DNA of 64,000 nucleotides. It comes from Cognatiluteimonas lumbrici. Its GTDB lineage: Bacteria; Pseudomonadota; Gammaproteobacteria; Xanthomonadales; Xanthomonadaceae. The translations under genes were made by a program, and so were the position numbers. This document shows positions 36,889 through 46,427 of this stretch, one piece after another. Under the pieces are notes generated by a model that was not told the DNA's origin, did no database searches, and saw nothing but the letters and a program-made list of their open reading frames with translations. The DNA is taken from assembly GCF_006476065.1 (NCBI RefSeq), contig NZ_ML636798.1:1190207-1254206 (forward strand). Reading direction: 5' to 3'. Positions within the stretch are counted from its first letter, which is position 1. Every line of letters starts with the position of its first letter.

Positions 36889-37938
36889 ATGGACAACCAG
36901 GAACAGAGTTCCGCGGCCAACCCCGGCGGCCCTGAACAAGGTTGGCCGCGCGCAAGGCGTGTCGCAAAGGCGACGGGCGCCTTCCTGCTGCTGTTGGCCA
37001 GCCGGCTGTGGGCCGGCCTGGTCCGCGGCTGGCAGGAACTCGGCCGGCGCGACGCCGCCGACATCGCCGCCGCCCGGGAAAAGGCACGGGCAGCGGGCGA
37101 GGGGGCGGACGGCGGACAGGGGCAGCGCAGGCGCAGCATCGCCGCCTGGTTGCCGAAGCGCCGTTCCGCGGCGGTTGCGCTGCTCCTCCTGGCCCTGTTG
37201 CTGCTGTGGCGTTGTGGCCGCGATGGCGCGCCGACCGGCAACCGGCCCGGCGTCGCCAGCGGCCCGCCGGCTCCCGCGTGCAACGGGCTGCTCGGGCACG
37301 AAGCCTGGACCGGACGGATCGCGTTCAGCCACCAGCGCGACGTCACCTCGGCCGATGGCGAGGACCACCTGAGCTACGCCTTCACCGTGGACGTCGGCGC
37401 GCAGCTGGCCGAGAGGACCCGCAGGCAGCACCGCGGAGCGGATTACCTGGTCCAGTACTTCCACCCCGAGCCACGCGGACGGGTCGATGCCCGGCAGGTG
37501 TTCGAGCAATTCGACCACCTCGGCCTGGCCTACCGCAGCAGCTTCGTCGGAAACGGCAGGCTGCAACGCCATGAGGAGGACATGTCCGAGGACGGATCGA
37601 TGTTGTCCCTCACCCTCAAGGCCGATTGCTCCTACACGTTCCACCTGCAGGGCCAGGCCATGGGCAAGTCGGAGGTCTACAGCCGCCGCTCCGGCGACGC
37701 CCGGCCGGACGACATGCTGTGGCTCCCGGGGCTCCATGGCAGCGGCATCGCCGGGGATGGCTCCCGGCTCTCGGGAACCCGCGACTTCAAGTTGATGTCC
37801 TGGAGCCACCTCGACGAGACGCGGCACCTGTCCGACCGGGGTGACTGGATCCTCGAGCGCGACCTGGTCGAGGACGTCCTCGGACGGGACAACCTGGGCA
37901 CGGTGTCCGTCACGTGGGAGTTCGAGGCGGTGGACTGA
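36889..37938 (+). CDS. membrane-anchored protein of unknown function in the sigma/kinase cluster
   Basis: A 349-residue protein. The N-terminal half is cytoplasmic and charged, with an amphipathic hydrophobic stretch at 28-47 and a clear membrane helix at 93-108. The following 240 residues (from GLLGHEAWTGRIAFSHQRDV) are predicted periplasmic and beta-rich; cysteines occur at 109, 131 and in KADCSYTF. The ATG follows the previous stop by one base, so the two proteins are translationally coupled and may interact. No family recognised. Transcription ends at the hairpin at 37953-37979. Confidence 0.8.
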   Translation: MDNQEQSSAANPGGPEQGWPRARRVAKATGAFLLLLASRLWAGLVRGWQELGRRDAADIAAAREKARAAGEGADGGQGQRRRSIAAWLPKRRSAAVALLLLALLLLWRCGRDGAPTGNRPGVASGPPAPACNGLLGHEAWTGRIAFSHQRDVTSADGEDHLSYAFTVDVGAQLAERTRRQHRGADYLVQYFHPEPRGRVDARQVFEQFDHLGLAYRSSFVGNGRLQRHEEDMSEDGSMLSLTLKADCSYTFHLQGQAMGKSEVYSRRSGDARPDDMLWLPGLHGSGIAGDGSRLSGTRDFKLMSWSHLDETRHLSDRGDWILERDLVEDVLGRDNLGTVSVTWEFEAVD

Positions 37939-37952
37939 CCGGGGCGAGAAAC

Positions 37953-37979
37953 AAAAACCCCGCCGGCGGCGGGGTTTTT
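37953..37979. terminator. bidirectional intrinsic terminator between the kinase cluster and groEL
   Basis: AAAAA, then CCCCGCC-GGC-GGCGGGG, then TTTTT: a perfect 7-bp stem with A and T tracts on each side, so it works for both converging transcripts. Confidence 0.93.
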
Positions 37980-38009
37980 GCTGTAACGGGTTGCAGCTTC
38001 GGCGCTGGA

Positions 38010-39656
<1,647 letters not shown>

Positions 39657-39689
39657 TTACCTCTGAAAGTCTTGTGTTCGGGGAGGGGA

Positions 39690-39977
39690 TCAGCCGAGGA
39701 CGGCGAGGATGTCGTCTTCCTTCACCACCAGGTACTCGGTGCCGTCGAGCTTCACCTCGGTGCCGGAGTACTTGCCGAACAGCACCTTGTCGCCGGCCTT
39801 GACCTTGGGCGCGCGCAGCGAACCGTTGTCCAGCGCCTTGCCCTCGCCGACCGCGACCACTTCGCCCTTGATCGGCTTCTCGGCGGCGGTGTCGGGGATG
39901 ACGATGCCGCCCGCGGACATCTTTTCCTCTTCCATGCGCTTGATGACGACGCGGTCGTAAAGCGGCTTGATATTCAT
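39690..39977 (-). CDS. groES: 10 kDa co-chaperonin
   Basis: A 95-residue heptameric lid of GroEL. Complete, with the start [14 protein letters not shown], the mobile-loop segment [18 protein letters not shown] that docks to GroEL, and the closing [15 protein letters not shown]. First gene of the groESL operon, behind a 120-base leader that contains a CIRCE element and is driven by a sigma-32 promoter. Confidence 0.99.
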   Translation of the reverse strand: MNIKPLYDRVVIKRMEEEKMSAGGIVIPDTAAEKPIKGEVVAVGEGKALDNGSLRAPKVKAGDKVLFGKYSGTEVKLDGTEYLVVKEDDILAVLG

Positions 39978-40035
39978 TGCAGACCTCGCAAGTACTTGAT
40001 TGTTCGGGATTTGTTGGACAACGAGGGCCGCGATG

Positions 40036-40062
40036 TTAGCAGTCGCCCATGGCGAGTGCCAG
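40036..40062 (-). promoter_or_regulatory. CIRCE element (HrcA operator) in the groESL leader
   Basis: TTAGCAGTC, nine bases, GAGTGCCAG: the 9-9-9 layout of CIRCE (TTAGCACTC-N9-GAGTGCTAA) with three mismatches in total. It lies between the sigma-32 promoter and groES, where HrcA binding blocks transcription. hrcA itself is not in the window. Confidence 0.85.
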
Positions 40063-40103
40063 CATCGCGGCAAGAAAACGCCCGCCAGGCGGGACTGCAG
40101 GGG

Positions 40104-40131
40104 AAATGGGGCGACGTGCGCGGGATTCAAG
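40104..40131 (-). promoter_or_regulatory. sigma-32 heat shock promoter of groESL
   Basis: On the minus strand CTTGAA (40131-40126), 14 bases, CCCCATTT (40111-40104): an almost perfect sigma-32 consensus. The expected start is near 40097, about 120 nt before the groES ATG and upstream of the CIRCE element. Confidence 0.9.
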
Positions 40132-40142
40132 TCCCCGCGGGC

Positions 40143-40181
40143 AAAAAAAAGAGCGCGCATCCCAGGGGAGGATGCGCGCTC
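40143..40181 (-). terminator. intrinsic terminator on the minus strand upstream of the groESL promoter
   Basis: A perfect 12-bp stem GAGCGCGCATCC/GGATGCGCGCTC with a 7-nt loop, followed on the minus strand by eight T. No protein gene on the minus strand lies to its right within reach, so it should end a non-coding transcript. Confidence 0.88.
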
Positions 40182-40330
40182 CGGGGTCCGACCGAATCGG
40201 GGCCGGCCGCCCAATCGGCCGGGTCCCGACTGCCTGTCGCCCGACCGGGGTCGGGTGCAACATCCATGTCGTGGCCTGCAGCATGGACAGGTCAAACGGG
40301 TTTTGGAAGCGCGCGCACGAGGACGGGGGG
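40143..40330 (-). ncRNA. candidate small RNA ending at the 40143 terminator
   Basis: The 150 bases upstream of the terminator on the minus strand have no coding potential, are rich in self-complementary GGTCGGG/CCCGACC-type blocks, and are bounded on the right by operator-like motif 1 at 40331-40345. The 5' end is a guess. I do not recognise 6S, tmRNA, SRP or RNase P features. Confidence 0.3.
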
Positions 40331-40345
40331 CTAGTTTTGATAGCC
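40331..40345. promoter_or_regulatory. operator-like motif 1 (CTAGTTTTGATAGCC)
   Basis: Perfect inverted copy of motif 3 at 40399-40413, 53 bases away. Each copy has the inner dyad CTA-N7-TAG. Located at the presumed start of the leftward non-coding transcript. Confidence 0.6.
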
Positions 40346-40384
40346 ACTTGCCGCTCGATGCCCGGCAATGAGCGGCGAGCTGCA

Positions 40385-40396
40385 CAGTTTTGACAG
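40385..40396. promoter_or_regulatory. operator-like motif 2 (CAGTTTTGACAG)
   Basis: Differs from motif 1 by two bases (C for T in CAG, C for T in GACAG) in the same orientation, and contains a perfect TTGACA (40390-40395) although no -10 hexamer follows at the right distance. Confidence 0.5.
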
Positions 40397-40398
40397 TC

Positions 40399-40413
40399 GG
40401 CTATCAAAACTAG
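40399..40413. promoter_or_regulatory. operator-like motif 3 (GGCTATCAAAACTAG)
   Basis: Exact reverse complement of motif 1. It lies 46-60 bases before the XRE start codon, head-to-head with motif 2, in a region with no other gene. Likely bound by the XRE protein or another regulator. Confidence 0.6.
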
Positions 40414-40447
40414 ACAAGAACGGGCTATTCTTGGTCACCGGGTGAGT

Positions 40448-40453
40448 TATCAT
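40448..40453 (+). promoter_or_regulatory. -10 hexamer of the XRE gene, probably leaderless
   Basis: TATCAT lies 6 nt before the ATG at 40460. The -35 region at the right distance is weak (CTATTC), which would fit a promoter that needs an activator bound at motifs 2 and 3. Confidence 0.45.
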
Positions 40454-40459
40454 AGCCGG

Positions 40460-40876
40460 ATGCAGGATCTCTCCAGCCCCACCGCCGCCGCCCAGCGGAT
40501 CCGGATCGCCCGGCGGGCCGCGGGCCTGTCGCAGGCCCAACTGGCCCTGGAGCTGGGCGTGCAGCGCAGCGCGGTCAGCCATTGGGAAGCGCAGCGCGGC
40601 AAGCCCAGCGTCAACCACCTGCGCAAGCTCGCGCTGGCCACCGGCGTGCAGTTCGAGTGGCTGGCCACCGGGCGCGGCTCGATGACGCCGTCGGGCGACG
40701 CGCTCGATTCGATCGCCGCGGTGGACGCCCTGCTGGTGGACGATCCGCAGGAGCGGCGGCTGCTCTCGGCGTTCCGCGATGCGCCCGCGCAGTCGCGGGT
40801 GCCGCTGCTCGAGCTCGCCGAACAGCTGGCGCAGCAGCGCACCGGCCGCCGCGCGCGCGGCGGCGCCGTGGAGTGA
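40460..40876 (+). CDS. XRE-family transcriptional regulator
   Basis: A 138-residue protein with an N-terminal lambda-Cro-type HTH (residues about 10-65): RIRIARRAAGLSQAQLALELGVQRSAVSHWE. The C-terminal 60 residues are helical and unlike any domain I know; there is no S24 peptidase part, so it is not a LexA-type repressor. The ATG at 40460 is preferred over a GTG at 40442 because the upstream hexamer TATCAT and the operator-like repeats would otherwise be coding. It is followed after 4 nt by cutA, probably in the same transcript. It may control the neighbouring non-coding transcript and itself. Confidence 0.85.
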   Translation: MQDLSSPTAAAQRIRIARRAAGLSQAQLALELGVQRSAVSHWEAQRGKPSVNHLRKLALATGVQFEWLATGRGSMTPSGDALDSIAAVDALLVDDPQERRLLSAFRDAPAQSRVPLLELAEQLAQQRTGRRARGGAVE

Positions 40877-40880
40877 AGCG

Positions 40881-41195
40881 ATGAGCGACGTGCTGGTCTG
40901 CCTGTGCACCTGCCCCGACCGCGCCATCGGCCAGCGCATCGCCGAAGCGCTGGTCGGCGAGAACCTTGCGGCCTGCGTGAATATCCTGCCCGGCGTGCAT
41001 TCGGTGTACCGCTGGCACGGCGCGGTCGAACACGCCGACGAGGTGCTGCTGCTGGCCAAGACCACGCGCGCGCGGATGGACGCGCTGCAGGCGCGGCTGC
41101 TGGAATTGCATCCCTATGAACTGCCGGAGCTGCTCGCGGTCGAAGCCGTGGGCGGCCTGCCCGCCTATCTCGACTGGGTTGCCAATGCCAACTGA
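40881..41195 (+). CDS. cutA: divalent cation tolerance protein
   Basis: A 104-residue trimeric ferredoxin-like protein linked to copper tolerance in E. coli. The family blocks CTCPDRAIGQRIAEALVGENLAACVNI, GVHSVYRWHG and HPYELPELLAV are complete. A GGAG in the end of the XRE gene acts as ribosome site. The end overlaps the dsbD start by 11 bases, the usual cutA-dsbD arrangement of gammaproteobacteria. Confidence 0.96.
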   Translation: MSDVLVCLCTCPDRAIGQRIAEALVGENLAACVNILPGVHSVYRWHGAVEHADEVLLLAKTTRARMDALQARLLELHPYELPELLAVEAVGGLPAYLDWVANAN

Positions 41196-43377
41196 CCGCC
41201 TGCGCCGATGGCTGGCGCACCCTGCCCTCGCCCTGGTCGCGGGCGCGTTGCTCGCGCTGGTCGCCGCGCCGTCGCTGGCGGCGGATCCGGACGACCTGTT
41301 GCCGGTGGACGAGGCCTTCGCCCTGACCGCGAGCGCGCCCTCCCGCGACCGCATCGAGCTCGAGTGGAAGATCGCCGACGGCTACTACCTGTACCGGCAC
41401 CGCACCTCGGCGACACCGCTGGGGGGCTTCAGCGCCGGGACGTTGCAGATGCCGGACGGCAAGCGCCACGTCGACGAGTTCTTCGGTGAAGTCGAGACCT
41501 ACCGCGGACGGCTGCAGGCGGTGTTGCCCGGCGTCGCGGATGCCGGCGCCGGTTCGGTCACGCTCGAGGTGAAGTACCAGGGCTGCGCCGACATCGGCGT
41601 CTGCTATCCGCCGCAGAAACGCACGCTCACGGTCTCCCTTCCGGCGGACGGCGGCGCCACCGGCCTGGTGCTGCCCGGCGCCGCGCCGCGGGGACTCAGG
41701 CTGCCGGGCGTCGGTGCCGGCGCGCCGTTGCCCGAGGCCCAGGCCTTCGGGTTCGAGGCCATCGTCGGCGACGCCACCACCCTGCTGCTGCGCTTCACCC
41801 CGGCCGAGGGCTACTACCTGTACCGCGACCGCAGCGGATTCCGGATCGAAGGCGCCGCGGGCGTCGCGGCCGGCGCCCCGCGCTGGCCCGAGGGCACCCG
41901 CTACAACGACGACTACTTCGGCGACCAGGTCGTCTACTTCGACCAGGTGGACGTGCCGCTGCCGCTGTCGCGCGCGGACGGCGAACCGGCCGAGGTGCGC
42001 GTGGTCGCGACCTTCCAGGGCTGCCAGGACGGCGGCATCTGCTATCCGCCGATGACCCGCAGCGTGTCGCTGTCGCTGCCGGCGGCCAGCGCCGCGGAAC
42101 TCGCGCTCGCGGCCGATGCCGCCGCCGGGAACGCCGCGCCGCGGCCCGCGGCGGCCACGGGCACCGGACTGTTGCTGGCGCTGCTGATGGCGCTGGCGGG
42201 CGGCGTGATCCTCAACCTGATGCCTTGCGTGCTGCCGGTGCTGGCGCTGAAGGCGCTGTCGCTGGCGGACAGCGGCGAGCGCGCGCGCAGCCACGCGCTC
42301 TGGTACACCGCCGGCGTGCTCGCGAGCTTCCTCGCGGTGGGCGCGCTGGTGCTGGCGCTGCGCGCGGCCGGGCAGGCACTGGGCTGGGGCTTCCAGCTGC
42401 AACAGCCGCTGGTGGTGGCGGTGCTGGCCTACGTGATGTTCGCGGTCGGCCTGAGCCTCTCGGGCGTGTTCTCGATCGGCCTCGGCCTGGCCGGCGCCGG
42501 GCAGTCGCTGGCCGCCCGCCAGGGGCCGGCCGGCGACTTCATGACCGGCGTGCTCGCGGTGGTGATCGCGAGCCCGTGCACCGCACCCTTCATGGTCGCG
42601 GCGCTGGCGTTCGCCTTCACCGCCCCGGCGGCCTTGGCGATGCTCGTGTTCCTGGCGCTCGGCCTCGGCCTGGCGCTGCCGTTCCTGCTGATCGGCTTCG
42701 TGCCGGCGCTGGCCCGGCGCCTCCCGCGCCCGGGCGCGTGGATGGACACGCTCAAGCAGGTGCTCGCGTTCCCGATGTACCTGACCGCGGTGTGGCTGCT
42801 GTGGGTGCTCGGCCAGCAGCGCGGCGTGGACGCGATCGCGATCGCGCTGGGCGGGCTGGTGCTGCTGGCGCTGGCCGCGTGGTGGCTGTCGCGGCTGCGT
42901 TTCCGCAAGGCGCCGCTGCAGCGGGTGCTGGCGCTCGCGCTGCTGCTGCTGGCGGCGTGGCCGTTGGCGATCGTGGCGCGGATGCCGGTGCCGGCCCCCG
43001 CGACGGCCGCCAGCGCCGATGGCATCGAGCCGTGGTCGCCCGAGCGGCTCGCGGAACTGCGCGCCGAGGGCCGCGTGGTGTTCGTGGACATGACCGCGGA
43101 CTGGTGCGTCACCTGCAAGGCCAACGAGAAGGCAGTGCTCTCGCGCGCGCCGTTCAAGGACGCGATGCGCGACGCCGACGCCGTCTTCCTGCAGGGCGAC
43201 TGGACCAGCGCCGACCCGCGGATCACCGATTTCCTCGGCGCGCACGGCGCGGTCGGCGTGCCGTTCTACATCGTCTATCCCGCAGGCGGCGGCGAGGGCG
43301 AAGTGCTGCCGACGGTGCTCACCGCCAACATCGTGGTCGACGCGCTGCGCCGCGCCGCGGCCGGCACGCGCCCGTGA
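41185..43377 (+). CDS. dsbD: thiol:disulfide interchange protein DsbD with duplicated N-terminal domain
   Basis: A 730-residue inner-membrane reductase that carries electrons from thioredoxin to periplasmic partners. After a signal sequence there are two copies of the periplasmic alpha domain, each with the cysteine pair C-X5-C: QGCADIGVCYPP (Cys134, Cys140) and QGCQDGGICYPP (Cys280, Cys286). E. coli DsbD (565 residues) has one. Then come the membrane beta domain with Cys in NLMPCVLPVL and SPCTAPFM, and a C-terminal thioredoxin domain DWCVTC (Cys641, Cys644). Overlaps cutA and, by GTGA, the TlpA-like gene. Confidence 0.95.
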   Translation: MPTDRLRRWLAHPALALVAGALLALVAAPSLAADPDDLLPVDEAFALTASAPSRDRIELEWKIADGYYLYRHRTSATPLGGFSAGTLQMPDGKRHVDEFFGEVETYRGRLQAVLPGVADAGAGSVTLEVKYQGCADIGVCYPPQKRTLTVSLPADGGATGLVLPGAAPRGLRLPGVGAGAPLPEAQAFGFEAIVGDATTLLLRFTPAEGYYLYRDRSGFRIEGAAGVAAGAPRWPEGTRYNDDYFGDQVVYFDQVDVPLPLSRADGEPAEVRVVATFQGCQDGGICYPPMTRSVSLSLPAASAAELALAADAAAGNAAPRPAAATGTGLLLALLMALAGGVILNLMPCVLPVLALKALSLADSGERARSHALWYTAGVLASFLAVGALVLALRAAGQALGWGFQLQQPLVVAVLAYVMFAVGLSLSGVFSIGLGLAGAGQSLAARQGPAGDFMTGVLAVVIASPCTAPFMVAALAFAFTAPAALAMLVFLALGLGLALPFLLIGFVPALARRLPRPGAWMDTLKQVLAFPMYLTAVWLLWVLGQQRGVDAIAIALGGLVLLALAAWWLSRLRFRKAPLQRVLALALLLLAAWPLAIVARMPVPAPATAASADGIEPWSPERLAELRAEGRVVFVDMTADWCVTCKANEKAVLSRAPFKDAMRDADAVFLQGDWTSADPRITDFLGAHGAVGVPFYIVYPAGGGEGEVLPTVLTANIVVDALRRAAAGTRP

Positions 43378-43967
43378 AGCACGGCAGGGTCCTGCTGGTG
43401 GCGCTCGCCGCCGGCACGCTCGGCCTGGTCGCCAGCGTGCTGACCACAGGGCCCGGTCCGCTGTGGCGCACCGAGGCCGGGCAACGGCTGCTGGGTGCGG
43501 CCATCGATGCGACCGCACCGGAGCCGCCGCCGGGCGTGGCCGTCGCGCGCCGTGGCGACACCATCCCGGTGCTGCAACTGCAGGACCTCGACGGTCGTCC
43601 CGCGGAATTCCCCGGCGAGCACGCCGGGCGGCCGCTGCTGGTCAACCTGTGGGCGTCCTGGTGCGGCCCCTGCATCGAGGAGATGCCCGAACTGCAGCGC
43701 TTCGCCGAGGCCCAGGGCAGCGACGGCGTGCAGGTAGTCGGCATCGCGCTCGACGAGGCCGTGGCGGTGCGCGACTTCCTGCGCCGGGTGCCGGTGGACT
43801 ATCCGATCCTGCTCGACGCGCCCGGCCCGGCCGACGCCGGCGTGCGCCTGGGCAATCCGCGCGGCGTGCTGCCCTATTCGATCCTGGTCGCCGCCGACGG
43901 CCGCGTGCTGAAGCAGCGGATAGGGCCCTTCTCGGCCGGCGAAATCGACGACTGGGCGAGGCCCTGA
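43374..43967 (+). CDS. TlpA/ResA-like membrane-anchored thioredoxin
   Basis: A 197-residue protein with one N-terminal membrane helix ([18 protein letters not shown]) and a periplasmic thioredoxin fold. The active site is WASWCGPC followed by [12 protein letters not shown], and the cis-Pro loop is in GVLPYSIL. The GTG start overlaps the dsbD TGA (GTGA), so it is coupled to DsbD, which is the natural source of its electrons. Likely a reductase for cytochrome c maturation or for oxidised periplasmic cysteines. Confidence 0.9.
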   Translation: MKHGRVLLVALAAGTLGLVASVLTTGPGPLWRTEAGQRLLGAAIDATAPEPPPGVAVARRGDTIPVLQLQDLDGRPAEFPGEHAGRPLLVNLWASWCGPCIEEMPELQRFAEAQGSDGVQVVGIALDEAVAVRDFLRRVPVDYPILLDAPGPADAGVRLGNPRGVLPYSILVAADGRVLKQRIGPFSAGEIDDWARP

Positions 43968-44064
43968 ATCAAACATTCGCTTGAATTTCGGCGAACATCG
44001 GCGAACTGGACAGCATCGACCGCATCGCGCAGACTGCGCCCCCTGTCCTTTCCGCTCGAGGCCC

Positions 44065-44508
44065 ATGGCCCGACTGCTGCTCCTGCACGGCCCCAACCTC
44101 AACCTGCTCGGCAGCCGCGAGCCGGAGGTCTATGGCCGCGCCACCCTGGCCGAGATCGACGCCGACCTGGCCGCGCGCGCCACGGCCGCGGGACACCAGC
44201 TCGAGAGCCTGCAGTCGAACAGCGAGTCGGTGCTGGTCGACCGCGTCCAGGCGGCCGCCGGCGACGGCACCGGCTTCATCCTCGTCAACCCGGCCGCGTT
44301 CACCCACACCTCCGTGGCCTTGCGCGACGCGCTGGCCGCGGTCGCGATCCCGTTCATCGAGATCCACCTGTCCAATCCGCACGCACGCGAACCCTTCCGC
44401 CACGCCAGCTTCTTCAGCGACCTGGCCGTGGGCGTGATCAGCGGTTTCGGCGCCGACAGCTACCGTTACGCGCTGGACGCCGCGATCGCGCGGCTGGCCC
44501 CGGCCTGA
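44065..44508 (+). CDS. aroQ: type II 3-dehydroquinate dehydratase
   Basis: A 147-residue dodecameric enzyme for the third step of the shikimate pathway. [21 protein letters not shown] holds the lid and active-site Tyr, [16 protein letters not shown] the substrate loop and [17 protein letters not shown] the catalytic His. It directly precedes accB and accC, the gene order of many gammaproteobacteria. The 97 bases before it hold no recognisable site. Confidence 0.97.
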   Translation: MARLLLLHGPNLNLLGSREPEVYGRATLAEIDADLAARATAAGHQLESLQSNSESVLVDRVQAAAGDGTGFILVNPAAFTHTSVALRDALAAVAIPFIEIHLSNPHAREPFRHASFFSDLAVGVISGFGADSYRYALDAAIARLAPA

Positions 44509-44551
44509 CCAGACACAAGACACATTCCGAATCCAAGCAAAGAGAACCGCC

Positions 44552-45019
44552 ATGGATCTGCGCAAGATCAAGAAGCTCATCGACCTGCTCGAGGAATCCA
44601 ACCTCGCCGAGATCGAGATCAAGGAGGGCGAGGAGTCGGTCCGCCTCGCCCGCGTCGGCACCCACGTGGTCGCGCATGCGCAGCCGGCGCCGCCGGCCCC
44701 CGCGCCGGCGGCGATGCCGATGCAGTCGCCGGTGCAGGCCGCGACCGGCGGCGCGCCGAAGCCCGCCGCCGAGCAGTTGCCGGACGGCACCGTCGTGCGC
44801 TCGCCCATGGTCGGCACCTTCTACGCCGCGCCGGCGCCGGACAAGCCGCCGTTCGTCACCGTGGGCCAGTCGGTCAAGGCCGGCGACACCCTCGCGATCG
44901 TCGAGGCGATGAAGATGTTCAACCCGATCGAGTCCGACGTGTCCGGCACGGTGCTCAAGGTCCTGATCGAGAGCGGCCAGCCGGTGGAGTTCGACCAGCC
45001 GCTGTTCGTGATCGGCTGA
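44552..45019 (+). CDS. accB: acetyl-CoA carboxylase biotin carboxyl carrier protein
   Basis: A 155-residue subunit carrying biotin on Lys121 in EAMKMFN. The N-terminal part [32 protein letters not shown] is the conserved assembly segment, joined by an Ala-Pro linker (about residues 46-70) to the biotinyl domain with its protruding thumb. The gene starts 43 nt after aroQ and ends 10 nt before accC. Confidence 0.97.
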   Translation: MDLRKIKKLIDLLEESNLAEIEIKEGEESVRLARVGTHVVAHAQPAPPAPAPAAMPMQSPVQAATGGAPKPAAEQLPDGTVVRSPMVGTFYAAPAPDKPPFVTVGQSVKAGDTLAIVEAMKMFNPIESDVSGTVLKVLIESGQPVEFDQPLFVIG

Positions 45020-45029
45020 GGCGCGCCCC

Positions 45030-46412
45030 ATGCCAGCCCGAATCCAGCTCGACAAGGTCGTGATCGCCAACCGCGGCGAGATCGCGCTGCGCATCCTGCG
45101 CGCGTGCCACGCGCTGGGCATCCGCACGGTGGCGGTGCACTCCACCGTCGACCGCAACCTCAAGCACGTCGCCATGGCCGACGAGTCTGTGTGCATCGGC
45201 CCCGCGCCGTCGGCGCAGAGCTACCTCGACATGGCCGCGATCATCGCCGCCGCCGAGGTCACCGACGCGCAGGCGATCCACCCCGGCTACGGCTTCCTCG
45301 CCGAGAACGCCGACTTCGCCGAGCGGGTCGAGAAGTCCGGCTTCGTGTTCATCGGCCCGAAGGCCGACACCATCCGCCTGATGGGCGACAAGGTCGAGGC
45401 GATCCGCGCGATGAAGGAGGCCGGCGTGCCGTGCGTGCCCGGCAGCGGCGGTCCGCTCGGCGACGACGTCGAGGAGAACCTGCGCATCGGCCGCGAGATC
45501 GGCTACCCGGTGATCGTCAAGGCGGCCGGCGGCGGCGGCGGGCGCGGCATGCGCGTGGTCCACACCGAGGCCGCGCTGGCCAACGCCATCGCCACCACCA
45601 AGCAGGAAGCCAAGGCCGCGTTCGGCAACGACATGGTCTACATGGAGAAGTTCCTGGAGAACCCGCGCCACGTGGAGATCCAGGTGCTCGCCGACGGCCA
45701 GGGCAACGCCATCCACCTGGGCGAGCGCGACTGCTCGATGCAGCGCCGCCACCAGAAGGTCGTCGAGGAGGCTCCCGCCCCCGGCATCACCGCCGAGCAG
45801 CGCGCGGAGATCGGCAAGGTCTGCACCGAGGCCTGCATCCGCATCGGCTACCGCGGCGCCGGCACCTTCGAGTTCCTTTACGAGAACGGCCGCTTCTACT
45901 TCATCGAGATGAACACCCGCATCCAGGTCGAACACCCGGTCACCGAGATGGTCACCGGCGTCGACCTGATCCGCGAGCAGCTCAGCATCGCCGCCGGCAA
46001 CAGGCTGTCCCTGAAGCAGGAGGACATCGTGCTGGAGGGGCATGCGATCGAGTGCCGCATCAACGCCGAGGACCCGGAGACGTTCCTGCCCTCGCCCGGC
46101 CTCATCCAGCACTTCCACAGCCCCGGCGGCCCCGGCGTGCGCGTGGACTCGCACATCTACGAGGGCTACCGCGTACCCCCGAACTACGACTCGATGATCG
46201 GCAAGCTGATCGTGCACGGGCCCGACCGCGCCACCGCGATCGCGCGCATGCGCGTGGCGCTCAGCGAAATGGTGGTGGACGGGATCAAGACCAACATCCC
46301 GCTGCAGCAGCGGATCATGGCCGACGGCGGCTTCCAGGAAGGCGGGCGCAACATCCACTACCTGGAGAAGCGCCTCGCCGAGCAGAAGGACAAGTCGCTC
46401 TCGATCGCCTGA
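45030..46412 (+). CDS. accC: acetyl-CoA carboxylase biotin carboxylase subunit
   Basis: A 460-residue ATP-grasp enzyme that carboxylates the biotin of AccB. The start [14 protein letters not shown], the glycine-rich ATP loop [30 protein letters not shown] and [15 protein letters not shown] are all intact. The N-terminus has five more residues than the E. coli protein. Operon accB-accC; prmA follows after 15 nt and is probably cotranscribed. Confidence 0.98.
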   Translation: MPARIQLDKVVIANRGEIALRILRACHALGIRTVAVHSTVDRNLKHVAMADESVCIGPAPSAQSYLDMAAIIAAAEVTDAQAIHPGYGFLAENADFAERVEKSGFVFIGPKADTIRLMGDKVEAIRAMKEAGVPCVPGSGGPLGDDVEENLRIGREIGYPVIVKAAGGGGGRGMRVVHTEAALANAIATTKQEAKAAFGNDMVYMEKFLENPRHVEIQVLADGQGNAIHLGERDCSMQRRHQKVVEEAPAPGITAEQRAEIGKVCTEACIRIGYRGAGTFEFLYENGRFYFIEMNTRIQVEHPVTEMVTGVDLIREQLSIAAGNRLSLKQEDIVLEGHAIECRINAEDPETFLPSPGLIQHFHSPGGPGVRVDSHIYEGYRVPPNYDSMIGKLIVHGPDRATAIARMRVALSEMVVDGIKTNIPLQQRIMADGGFQEGGRNIHYLEKRLAEQKDKSLSIA

Positions 46413-46427
46413 CCGGGAGCGCGCGCG

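Noticed and set aside
40390..40395. TTGACA as -35 of the XRE promoter
   Set aside because: No -10 hexamer at 15-19 bases; the likely -10 (40448-40453) is much too far.
40036..40407. minus-strand open frame of 123 codons upstream of groES
   Set aside because: Starts with TTG in the operator motif, crosses the terminator, the sigma-32 promoter and CIRCE; cannot be a real gene.
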